A stretch of DNA of 64,000 bases from Tipula vernalis (taxonomy: Eukaryota > Arthropoda > Insecta > Diptera > Tipulidae), in contig OY282560.1 in the NCBI GenBank assembly GCA_958295665.1, positions 53,134,333-53,198,332 of the forward strand. Direction: 5' to 3'. Within the stretch, counting starts at the first letter, position 1. Every line of letters starts with the position of its first letter. Below the pieces are notes generated by a model. The model was not told the origin of the DNA and made no database searches. It saw only the letters and a list, made by a program, of their open reading frames with translations. A program made the translations under genes and the position numbers. Shown here in pieces: positions 32,856 through 64,000 of the stretch.

Positions 32856-33690
32856 TGTTGTGGTGATTGAACCAAATTATCAAAAAGCTTAATTTTATGT
32901 TGGCACCTATTGGAAGGAATTAAAATGCAAAGTGTATTTTTTGGTGAATAATAATGTGAATTAAGGAGGCATTTTACTTGTTAGGTATGTAGACCGACTT
33001 GTTAGGTTTGTTGCAAAAATAAGAATTTACTACAGCAGGGTCAATGTTAATTAAAACATCAGACCTCTATACAAGCACAAAATCAGTCATAGTTGGAAAT
33101 AAAAAATGCTGCTTTGTTCCCATGATATGAAGTCGGGGAGCTCAAAAACATTCAATAATCCAAATTTACGATTTATCTCTTTTAATGTCTGTTTAACGCT
33201 TGTTTGTTTCATAGTTGAAATATCAAAAATATATTTTATCACCGTGATATGAAGTTGGGGCTCACACGATAAGAGGTCCTGTAGCTATCAGGTCATCAGT
33301 AATTTTTGTTGCTGTTGAATATGTTATTGTTGCTGAATAGGTTTAGTCGTAACCATTGATACTCCTGACATTATTGGTGTAACCTGTACCCCGTTATCAT
33401 CCAACCCAATTGTACCAAGGAATTGTACCAAGGGATATAGTATTCAACATCATTTATAACGTCAGCACTATTGCACTTTTAGATATGGCCATTTGCTAGT
33501 GCCAATGTCGATTTCTGGCACATTTTCGCTCACTTGGAGGATAGGGTTTGTTTTACAGTGTGATTTTTTTTTTCATATTTCAAATATTTTAAGGTTGAGA
33601 TGTTTCTTTCTTGTATTGAGTTGCCACTCTGGGTCAATAAAACAGTAGTATTACTGGGCCCGATTGAGTCCCCAAATAATTTTCACTGCT
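32856..33690 (+). repeat. Probable LTR following a polypurine tract
   Basis: A purine tract GGGGAGGAG (32847-32855) is followed directly by TGTTGTGGTGATTG, the classical PPT/LTR-start arrangement, 220 bp after the integrase fragment. GGTCAATAAAACAG near 33635 could be its polyadenylation signal. The end near 33690 is a guess. An internal near-repeat (TGATATGAAGT.GGGG at about 33124 and 33246) is present. No second LTR copy was found for comparison. Confidence 0.5.
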
Positions 33691-33859
33691 TTTCTGCTTT
33701 GTAATTTATGTGGAGTCCTTCGGTTATGTTTAGCATGTTTTCCATTCTACATTTAAATATCCCATATTCTGCAGTCAAACAATATTTCTGCATAATTTAT
33801 GAAGCATCGGTTCATTTCACTCAGGAGTTTAATTGGTTAAAACTGGTGCGCTCATTAAC

Positions 33860-35110
33860 CTTACACAGCGGTGGGATTGTAAATAATAAAAGAAACGTAA
33901 TGGTTCTCTCCAAATTAAGTGTTCCGGAGCTAAAGAAGAAACTTGAGAAACGGCTTTGTCCAGTGAAGGTGGTAAAGGTACTTTACAAGCGCGGCTACGT
34001 AAGTCCACAGAGAAAGAAGTGTTAAACATGGAACATCAATATTTTATAAAGGAAGTAAAGGATGCAGGAAGCGAAGATAAGAATGGAAAGTGAAACAGAA
34101 ACATTGATCGAAACAGCGCTATTACCATCTGGAAATTTCGATTTGTCGTCATTTGAATGTTCGATTTATTGTGTTGGACGGAACAAAAAATCCAGTCAAA
34201 CCAAGAAATCAAACAACAAATGGAGAAGATTGAACAAGTAATCCAAACTATGGAGCGTCAGATTGGAGAAAGAATGGACGAGAAAGATGTAGAGATTCAA
34301 CACGTGGAAGATGATAAAGGGCTAACTGATGTCAAGGCAAAGTGGAACAACAACACAAGTGGTTCAAACGTTGTTTTTGCGTTAACGCGGATGGCACCAG
34401 GATTTAGAAGAGGCAAGCTTAGGTGTTGATCATGTCACAAGATGGGCCACATCTCAAGGAACTGTCAATACAAGGACGAATGATCGGAGCAAAGGCCACA
34501 AGCTCAGCTGTTGAAATGGCGAGAAGCAAGACGTAGATAGCAAGGATCGCCAATTTCTATGCAAAGAACACCCAGAGGAGACAGACATTGGCCAACGAGG
34601 GATGAATGGTAAAAGTTAGTAAAGTGGAAAGATTACAAGTCAGTTTGAAGGAAGAGAAGCTGGCCTCGACATGTTATTGCTCCATAACGTACATCCCTGT
34701 TTCGAGTCTAGCTAGGGCGATGGCAGCGTAACAATCAAGGGAGATGTTGAAGGTAGAAAGTGTGCTAATACGTTATAGCTGGCTGATCGATTACAATTAC
34801 GAATGGCAAATGGAGGATGTGCAGTTATAACGGGTAAAAAGATCGTATGGATAAGGATCGGAAATAAAAATTTCGAACACAAAGTTCTGGTTGCAGATAT
34901 TGTGGACGATTGATTGCTTCGTGTTCAATTTTAAACGAGAAGTATTCAACAACGATAACACCAAGCTGTCACTTGAATTTAACTGTGTGGAAGCCACAGA
35001 AAGCGGATGTTAAATCATCGGGAGGGAATGAAAAGACGACGGAATTTTTTGTGTTTTTGATGGCCAGAGCAACCGTTTGGTACAAGTACTTAAAGGTCGG
35101 TTCAGTAGGC
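33860..35110 (+). pseudogene. Gypsy gag and protease-region remnant
   Basis: 33708-34025 ends in LSVPELKKKLEKRLCP, resembling the SAP-like start of some Gypsy Gag proteins. 34157-34429 is a charged coiled-coil-like stretch (EKIEQVIQTMERQIGERMDE). A knuckle-like SCHKMGHISRNCQYKDE lies at about 34430-34482 with its first Cys codon disturbed by a stop. A shifted frame at 34775-34912 reads VITGKKIVWIRIGNK then EHKVLVADIVDD, typical of the retroviral-like protease fold end. No RT follows. Sequence orientation matches the preceding LTR. Confidence 0.6.
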
Positions 35111-36240
35111 TGAAATTTTTAAACTCAAATTTATAAAACACGAAATTTGTAGGTGCCATTCTCCTGCATAACATAATTATTTATTGGCATAACGAATCCG
35201 ATCTATTTATAGATTTATAGTACTCACCAATAATAGTGCTTCAGAAAATCCAAGTAATGCCGGAAAATTAAAACGTGATTTACATTATATGTACATAAAT
35301 TAAAAATAATTCGAACTATCACATTGTATCAGAATAATTGCTTAAGAATTTAAGTTCCAAATCATTTTTCTCGTTTTCTAAATAATCTTGGAAGACGAAC
35401 CTTTTCTTGTTTCTCTTTCTCTTTCCAATAATCCAAGATTTCCGAAAATTCTTCTTCCCATTTGTATTTTCTTGTGCATGAGGTTGATGGAGTTTGATGA
35501 TTATTTGATCGACCAGATATTGATAGAATGTACAAGTTGCGAATGTTCTTTCGTGCCTCTTCTGAATATGCTTTCACCTTACTTTACTTTTTTCCCGGTT
35601 GTTAATTCTTGTTCCACCTCCATCAAAAGCTTAGTGTTTTCAGGGCTACATAGCTCTTTAAATAAAAACTAATTAAATCAACCGAAACGCTTTCAATTTC
35701 CATTGAACTAAATAAGAGAAAATATTTTTACCATTACAAACCGTTAATAAATTATTGAATTTTAAATAAATACAAATTTTACTTTGTAAAAAATACTAAC
35801 TAAAACTCATCACTGGACACCATTTTGGAAATTATATTTGAATTCATTTGCTGAATTCTTGAATGCAACCGATTTATTAATTTGGTTGCAGCACAAGCCT
35901 AACGGATCCTTGGTTTTGTTGGTATCACTGAATTTAGTTTGCTAGCTTCTTTTGGGTTTCCATTTTTCGAAGGACCATTGTTTGTTTCTTAAACTTAGTA
36001 GTGATAATATATGGATGGAAAGATTAACACCGGTGTGGTTTATTGGTCGGCGAAGTAAAGTTCTCTGATTGAGAGTTAATTCTTTTTTATGCATTATTGT
36101 TATTTTACATAGATGAGCCCCAGGCATTCCAACGCAAATTATAGCCTCCCCAGGTTGATCGAGTAATGTTTGAATGAAATCCAGGAACATTTGGTGAATA
36201 AGGCTACTTAGTGTTTCTTAGTATTTATAAAGAATCATCC
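35111..36240 (-). other. Unassigned stretch with two minus-strand coding-like frames
   Basis: Minus-strand frame 35362-35577 is highly charged (KYKWEEEFSEILDYW, KEKEKQEKVRLPRLFRKREK). It can be extended upstream in another frame by LCSPENTKLLMEVEQELTTG. A second frame at 35942-36190 reads LLDQPGEAIICVGMPGAHLCK. I recognise neither. They could be fragments of a host gene or of an element; there is no splice or element context strong enough to decide. Confidence 0.3.
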
Positions 36241-36450
36241 GCAACAATAACTGGGAGGATTCTTTCCAATACTAAGTAAGGCATTAACTTGTATGCTGCG
36301 CAAAGGAGAGCTATACGGTAACCATTCTCGTTCTTCGGCCGATCTCCCTTCTTAAAGACAGAGCATGCCGTGGCCACTTTCCATTTTTTCGCTTCGAAAA
36401 ATTATCATTCCACATATCCAGTAAACACCCTGATTGTGTGTAAGATGGTT
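36241..36450 (-). pseudogene. Small LINE RT fragment
   Basis: On the minus strand a frame-shifted stretch reads WKVATACSVFKKGDRPKNENGYRIALLCAAYKL followed by LERILP; the pattern W-x-x-A-x-x-x-x-x-F-K-K-G-D-R then Y-K is the conserved RT block of Jockey/RTE-type LINEs. Only about 200 bp remain. Confidence 0.55.
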
Positions 36451-36734
36451 CGTTAGGCTAACCATATTCGTAATTTGTCTGCTGCAGTATTGATCTGCTT
36501 TATTGTTGTAAATTTGGCTTTTGAATGTAATTTTTATTGCAGGCTTAACACTTGTTTAAAACCTTTTACATTAATCACTCTTAACAGAGTATCACTAGAT
36601 AGCGTTGAACTACATAACCAACTCAAATGACTGCGTGTCAAGTTGATAATTTATTTATATTACTCTTAATAAGTTTTATATTGTAATTTGATTCGCTGTA
36701 AAGATTAAATAATTAAAAAAAGGTTTTATAACGT

Positions 36735-37033
36735 TACTTATGCCCGATTTCAGAACAAATCAGCAATTCTTCAGTTAAATAATATTTCGTTTCTTTCTTC
36801 TTTTATGAAATTGCAGTCTGTTTCAAAATTCAAAATCAATGCTATCTCTTTTTTACATAAGGATTGTAACCGGAGAATTAAACACAATTTGAGCGATATT
36901 GAAAAGGCAAATATTTAATTCTACCGTTAAAATGCTCATGCTCAATTTTGAAGCAAATTGCAATTTCATAAAAGAGACGAAATATTATTTAACTGAGGAT
37001 TTGCTGTTTTGTTCTGAAATTGGGCATAAATGT
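36735..37033. repeat. Imperfect inverted repeat (foldback element)
   Basis: The left arm, about 36735-36815, contains TTATGCCCGATTTCAGAACA and CAGTTAAATAATATTTCGT. The right arm, about 36955-37033, reads as its reverse complement (ACGAAATATTATTTAACTG, TTGTTCTGAAATTGGGCATAA). Arms of roughly 75-80 bp have a few mismatches and one small indel, with a spacer near 140 bp and weaker complementarity inside it. It sits just past the 3' end of Mfe2. Likely a MITE or foldback remnant. Confidence 0.75.
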
Positions 37034-37145
37034 TTATCAATTTTTAAGTTAAATCCGAGGTTAAGTGTTAAACCGGCTATTAATAACACTTATGTAACTG
37101 TAAAATCAATACAATATTTTAATGTAATATATTCACATATACGTA

Positions 37146-37151
37146 TTTATT
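37146..37151 (-). terminator. Likely polyadenylation signal of Mfe2
   Basis: AATAAA on the minus strand, about 110 bp after the Mfe2 stop codon, the closest such hexamer in the right orientation. Confidence 0.5.
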
Positions 37152-37261
37152 TAACATATTTTATAATTAATTTAAAAAAAATTGTGTGAAAACCAATTTG
37201 AATGTAATTTAAGCACCCCTCCCCTAATTATATATCTTTGTAATACACTATGTACTTTGAT

Positions 37262-37473
37262 TTACAATTTTGCGTTCGTCTTCAATAACGGCACTAATTT
37301 TTGTGTCAACATTATATTTCCGGTTATCTTTAGCTTGCCCTTCATAAATGCTTGTTGCGGATTTAGTTTGCCGAGTGAAATGTCAACCATATCAGCATCA
37401 CTTACAGTTAATGTTGTATCCACTTTATCGGTCGACGGGCCTTCATATACCTTACAGTTTTTCAAATCGAGAG
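37262..37473 (-). CDS. Mfe2: Mfe2 coding exon 5 (SCP2 domain end and PTS1)
   Basis: Acceptor TTCCAG before CTCTCGATTTG; joined codons give WTLDLKN, typical of SCP2. Contains [20 protein letters not shown] and the terminal AKL before TAA at 37262-37264. Confidence 0.93.
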
Positions 37474-40364
37474 CTGGAAATTACAAAAATAATAATAATC
37501 AAGGGTTATTTGCAGATAACCTTTTTTTTATACTTACTCCATTCTTTTACAACTTTTCCATTTTCAGTAATTTTATACAAAAATATGGCGTTCACACTTT
37601 TAGCCTTCTCAGGATTTTCGGCAACACCATCTTTAATACGGCCAAAAACGGCATCACTTTGAAGAGTTGAACTGCTTGTTAAATTTGTTTTAATCATTTT
37701 CAAGTCGACGTACGAGTCTGGAATGTGTCAAAAACTTATTGATTAGTAAATTTATTGATTCTAACCTATAAAAAAATTATCAAATTTTATTGCTTAGATC
37801 ATCTACGAACAATAAATTATTAATCTAACATCTAATCTGACACTAATACTCTATGTAAATAAACAATAAATATTTTTATAAATTTAATAAATTTAAAAAC
37901 ACCAAACCTATTTTATGTCTCTTTAATAACAAAACTCAACCACTACTAGTACTAAATTAAATAGAAAATTCTGAGTATGCGTTTTACAGAAATCGCCTAG
38001 TCATAAATAAATTTATATTTGTTTAGAATTTCAATATAACAGAAACGCACAGACTACTACTTTGTTATCAATGTATTTTAATTAATTAAACATAAGTACA
38101 TTATGTTCTTAGATATTCTGGATAAAATGTGCATTGAATGTGGAATCCAGTTAGGTAATAACGTGTTCTTTGGAGGGTACTAATTATAATTAATTGCGCG
38201 GTATTAAGATAACTTTAAAATGGTTTATTTTACTGTATACATTACATAAGGTCATTTAAAAAAAAAAAAACTTGAACTTTGATCCCATGATAAAAGCAAT
38301 AAAATTGAATATCAGTATTTTGAACTAAAATGTTAGATAGGCGGAGAAATGTCGAATTAAAATTCATCAATAAAATTTGATAGTGAATCATATCCTTTTT
38401 CCTTTTAATATTTTAACATAGTTACAAAAAAAAAACTTCACCAAATATTTAAATAAAATAATTGTACTCACGTGACAATACCACTTTGCCAGTTTCCAAA
38501 GTTTTTGCCGAAAAATGAATTCGATTTCCATTTTGCCACATATCAACTTGCAGGGTTTGTCCAGGAATAACTGGTTTTGCAAATCGAACCTTAACCGCTT
38601 TGAATAGAGTCGGATCACTGTTTGCGTAACGTTTCAACACAAGTCTTACTGAAATTCCCAATGTACAAAGGCCATGTAAAATTGGAGTTTCATATCCGGC
38701 AATTGCTGAAAAGTCAGGATCAATATGCATTGGATTATAGTCACCGGAAAGGCGATATAAGGCCGCTTGATCAGGATTGGTTTTGAACACGGCTGAATAA
38801 TCCGGTTTGCGATTTGGAACAGCAATTGCTGGAATCACCTGATCGCTGGCTTCACGTTTACCTCCAAAATTACCAGCACCAACAACGAATGTTGATGATT
38901 GCGTTCGAAGTATGAGGTTTCCTTGTTCGTCGAATGATTCATCTGGAATAATAATAGTAATAATATTAATACCAACAAAGTTAGATAATGGCAGCGACAA
39001 AATGGTGTCTAATACTAACGATTTGCTACAACAACAGCACCAGATTTTTTGTCTAAAACTTCCACCACAGTACCGACTGTAGTTAATGTGCCCTCCGCAG
39101 CTGGAATCTCAACGAATTCCAAATATTGCTCTCCATGTAAAATTTTTGTCAAATCAACATGTGTATGGGTGATCGCGTCAGCCACCAAACTGGAAGTCAT
39201 ACTCAATATTAGACCGGGTTGAATGAAAAAGGCTGGCAAGTATGTAAAATCTGGAGATCCTTCATACAACAATTTCAAGTCTGATTTATCAGTTACCGAA
39301 GTTCCCACACCGAGCGCGTAGAGAATCAAATCTTTTGAGTTATACGAGAAATCGTCTGTGATGAATTTTTTACTTGGATCCATTGGATTCGCTCTTAAAT
39401 GCTCGAGTTTGTTAAGCAGGCTCATCGAGGCGTCTCTATTGGAGTTGATACGTTCGGTTTTCGACATATCAGTAACTTTACCCCAAACATCACGAACTCT
39501 TTCGAGGCTCACATTATCACCGATTGCGGAACGAAGTAAGCTTCCCCTTCCTCGGACATAATGAATTTTGGTTGCCCATCCGGCTGCGCTTTCGATAACG
39601 GCACCATTATCGGTACATGATTCGTGACATAGATAGACGACAACAGGTGCAATCAATTCAGGTTCTGGAATTTAACAAAATTAAAATATTACACAGGTCA
39701 AAATTTAATTTAAAACCGCATTCTTACTTAATTCGTTGAATAGCATTTCCGGGATAATGCCTTGAGTAAGCCGAGAAGCAGCAGTTGGTACAATAACATT
39801 ACAGTGAATATTGTATTTGGCACCCTCGATCGCAATCGTATTTGCAAGTCCAACCAATCCCATTTTGGCGGCACTATAATTGGCTTGACCAAAATTACCA
39901 TACACTCCTGAATTACTTGAGGTCATAATGATACGACCGTAACTTTGTTTTTTGAAAATCGCCCATGCGGCTTGTGTCGTCTTGAAACTACCCTTCAAAT
40001 GGACATCCTGGATGATATCCCAATCCTGATCAGAAATCCGTTGAAAACTTTTGTCTCGCAAAATTCCGGCATTGTTGACAAGAATATCAACACGGCCGAA
40101 TGCTTCGAGCGCAGTTTTAATAATTTTTTCACCATCTACAACCGAATTGTAATCGGCGACTGCAGTACCACCACTTGCACGTATCTCATCCACTACAACA
40201 TCGGCTGCCTTCTGTGAATTTCCTTCACCCTTCATACTACCACCCAAATCATTTACAACCACTTTAGCACCGCGTGATCCAAACAGCAATGCATATTCCC
40301 GCCCCAAACCAGCTCCAGCGCCAGTCACAACAGCAACTTTTCCATCGAAACGTAATTCCGCCAT
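37262..40364 (-). CDS. Mfe2: Peroxisomal multifunctional enzyme type 2 (whole gene)
   Basis: Orthologue of HSD17B4/MFE-2, which carries out the hydration and second dehydrogenation steps of peroxisomal beta-oxidation. Coding exons: 40364-39728, 39664-39020, 38942-38472, 37717-37538 and 37473-37262 (637, 645, 471, 180 and 212 nt; total 2145, so 714 aa plus stop). All introns are GT-AG. Domains: short-chain dehydrogenase (1 to about 300) with TGAGAGLG at 14-21, NNAG at 97-100 and a catalytic S149/150, Y163, K167; MaoC-type hydratase 2 with [10 protein letters not shown] (D495, H500); SCP2-like sterol carrier domain (about 600-714). The last residues, AKL, form a PTS1 peroxisomal targeting signal. 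Start chosen at MAELRF; the upstream frame has no ATG. Divergent from sideroflexin. Confidence 0.95.
37538..37717 (-). CDS. Mfe2: Mfe2 coding exon 4
   Basis: Acceptor TTCCAG before ACTCGTACG; donor GTAAGT after GAATGGA. Encodes the linker and the start of the SCP2 domain ([26 protein letters not shown]). Confidence 0.92.
38472..38942 (-). CDS. Mfe2: Mfe2 coding exon 3 (hydratase active site)
   Basis: Acceptor TTCCAG before ATGAATCATTC; donor GTGAGT after TTGTCAC. Contains [11 protein letters not shown] and the hydratase 2 motif [10 protein letters not shown] followed by ILHGLCTLG. Confidence 0.93.
39020..39664 (-). CDS. Mfe2: Mfe2 coding exon 2
   Basis: Acceptor TTCCAG before AACCTGAATTG; the joined codon gives [18 protein letters not shown]. 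Donor GTTAGT after GCAAATC. Covers the end of the dehydrogenase and the start of the hydratase (residues 213-427). Confidence 0.93.
39728..40364 (-). CDS. Mfe2: Mfe2 coding exon 1 (dehydrogenase domain)
   Basis: From ATG 40364 to a GTAAG donor after ...GAATTAA. Encodes residues 1-212 plus one base, including the NAD-binding glycine motif and the S-Y-K catalytic residues. Confidence 0.95.
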
Positions 40365-40700
40365 TGTAAATTTTACAAACAACTTTCTCCCGTATTTTAA
40401 CACTGGAATAAAATTAATAATTAAAAGTTTATTAGCTACTTTTTTATGTATGTAACAAGAGTATAAAGTTCAATACTGAATGCAAAACAACTTATTGGAC
40501 GACCAGTCCCATAGGTCACTGATTACAGACGCGAAACAATTTTCTGTAAGTGATTTCACTTTTTTTTGCGTTATCATGACAAGTACTTAACCAAAGATGT
40601 ATATTATCTTATTTATTTATCTCTGTTTTTAATATAATTAAGTAATAAAACAACTTACAAATGATGATATCCGCAGCTTGGTAAAAACACGACTGTTACT
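40365..40700 (-). other. Mfe2: Mfe2 5' UTR with an intron
   Basis: An acceptor TTATTCCAG|TG at 40403 and a donor ATTT|GTAAGTTG at 40659/40658 suggest a 256-bp 5' UTR intron (40403-40658). The first UTR exon lies from 40659 upward; its start is not defined. Confidence 0.6.
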
Positions 40701-41641
40701 TTTTGTGTATTTTTTTGTTTATTTGTGCTGCAAGTTTGTATGTGCGCGTGCACTCACTGTTGTCAAAAATAAAATCCAGTTGGAATTTAGTACATTGAAC
40801 GTTCACAATATGATATGTTGACAAGAAAAATAATTGCTATGTACTAAAATTAACCCCTTGCGGTTTACGTGTTTAAATTTTGTTGATAAGAGAATTGTTT
40901 GTTCTTATCATACCAAAATGTGACGTTGATTTGTGTGAATGATATTCTAAAATTTTGTATTGCTATCAAATAGTATCTTAATGACAGGCAATTTTTTGTA
41001 TTACATAACAAATTATAGATTTGGGATTAAACACGATTTAAACTCTTGTATTTAGTGTTCTTTTCCGATTTGATGATCATATCGAAAAGCCGAACAAAAT
41101 ATTAGAAATATGTAAAGATAAGCTGCAAACAATAAATTCCAGATAACTGGAAAAAATTAATTGAGAATTGAATATTCCATTATTGAGTTAGATAAAGTGA
41201 AACAAACATATTTGTTTTTAATTATTTTGAAGCTCAAGGTTTGCGATAAATAATTATGGCCACAATTTACACTGATTTCATAAAAAAAAATATAAAATAA
41301 AAATCTAAATTTTCTTATCTTAATTATATTATGAAAAACTCGTATATGCTATACTTTACAATTTGTACTAAACTTTCGGCTGCATGGATGGGTTTAAAAA
41401 TATATTTGCCTTTGCCTCTTGGGTTAATTTTTTTTTTTACTTTTTGTCGCGTTTGTGGTTCATTTCTTCAGTTCGATTTTCACGTTGGTTGCGAGTGGGT
41501 GTTGTTTGTTGGTGTTGAATTATTTTTTTTTATATAAAATTCTCAAATAACAATTAAAATTTAAGCAAAAATTTAATTCGTTTTATTTAAAAATAAGTGT
41601 TTATAAAGTTGAGTGTTCCTGTGTCGGAATAATTTTTATCA
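40701..41641. promoter_or_regulatory. Shared upstream region between Mfe2 and sideroflexin
   Basis: The two genes are transcribed away from each other, and both 5' UTR donors flank this interval of about 0.9 kb. It is AT-rich with no mobile element recognised. It should hold both promoters, but I cannot point to individual sites. Confidence 0.5.
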
Positions 41642-41642
41642 G

Positions 41643-41967
41643 GTAATTTTTTTTTTTTTTTTTATTTGGGTGATTGGTTCAAGTTAAAGGTCATTCATTA
41701 TATTAATACATAACATAATAATATATTGGGCCCGATTCTGAGTTGAAACGTTTTATGTTATGTTATATTGTTTTTTCAATGCAAATTCATATAGGAAGCA
41801 TGGAAATAAAATAACAGAAGAAGAATTTTATTGTTTCAGAATCGGGCCCAATTCATGGCTATGAAACAAAAAATTGTTTTTGTATTTTAAATTATCAAAT
41901 TCACGTCATAAATTATTATTTGTATTTTATTTTTATTTTTGCAATTTTGTGTATTGTGTTCTTTCAG
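41643..41967 (+). other. Sfxn: Probable 5' UTR intron of sideroflexin
   Basis: Donor TCAG|GTAATT at 41643 and acceptor TTCTTTCAG|AT at 41967/41968, followed by 44 bp of UTR to the ATG at 42012. The intron carries a small inverted-repeat element. Confidence 0.5.
41726..41851. mobile_element. 126-bp MITE-like element
   Basis: Perfect terminal inverted repeats TTGGGCCCGATTCTGA at the left and TCAGAATCGGGCCCAA at the right, 16 bp each, with an AT-rich centre and no coding capacity. No target duplication is obvious. Confidence 0.75.
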
Positions 41968-42011
41968 ATAACTTATTTTTGAAATACCTATCTAGAGCAG
42001 TAAAAAAAAAA

Positions 42012-63924
<21,913 letters not shown>

Positions 63925-64000
63925 GCCCTGCCATATACTACTAGTCAATTTTTGAACTGTAATGTGTTCAAAAACAATCGTTCGTCTTCTATTTTTTTAT

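Noticed and set aside
35812..35833. Minus-strand ATG (MVSSDEF) as the start of a small host gene
   Set aside because: It stops after seven codons and no convincing donor site or following exon could be joined.

Overview
The window is eukaryotic, AT-rich and insect-like. I infer a dipteran, more likely a lower fly than Drosophila. GT-AG introns interrupt conserved animal genes, and most of the remaining DNA is transposable elements of the classes found in insects: Ty3/Gypsy, BEL/Pao, LOA/I-like, R1-like and Jockey-like LINEs, hAT, Tc1 and mariner. The peroxisomal multifunctional enzyme carries a C-terminal SCP2 domain, which the Drosophila enzyme is known to lack. I cannot name the species.

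Host genes. (1) The first coding exon of a CRTC/TORC co-activator lies on the minus strand at 21421-21531 (37 codons). The rest of the gene is not visible, so its first intron would fill at least 21.4 kb of transposon-rich DNA to the left edge. (2) A complete peroxisomal multifunctional enzyme type 2 gene (Mfe2/HSD17B4) is on the minus strand at 37262-40364, with five coding exons, 714 aa and a C-terminal AKL, plus a 5' UTR intron. (3) A complete sideroflexin gene is on the plus strand at 42012-63924, with six coding exons and 320 aa. It is head-to-head with Mfe2, and its introns of 12 kb and 6.5 kb are packed with mobile elements. Both multi-exon models sum to exact multiples of three with consensus splice sites.

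Mobile elements, left to right. A Gypsy element with intact gag and pol (minus, 48 to about 6.7 kb) has a primer-binding site and LTR end, and carries two related 32-codon single-membrane-span ORFs in its leader. A tandem array with a period of about 297 bp follows (7301-8122). Next come a decayed LOA-like LINE (copy A, 10570-13612), a BEL/Pao remnant (14.5-15.5 kb), and a hAT element (15783-19577) whose left part contains a 756-bp internally deleted LINE derivative with a target-site duplication. A Gypsy integrase remnant ends at 20257. A nested stack occupies 23.6-32.6 kb: Gypsy fragments flank a Jockey-like LINE, and that LINE is split by a complete but mutated Mag-like LTR element (24806-29748) with an exact 5-bp duplication. 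Gypsy gag/protease debris and a foldback sequence precede Mfe2.

The sideroflexin introns hold two small inverted-repeat elements, a 456-bp AC microsatellite that abuts the 5' half of a tRNA-His, an R1-like LINE, a Tc1 remnant, LOA-like copy B (13-bp target duplication), a mariner remnant, a second LOA-like family (copy C) and gag debris. The likely novelties are the paired micro-ORFs of the left-hand Gypsy element, the tRNA-half/microsatellite fusion and the LINE-derived short non-autonomous element.
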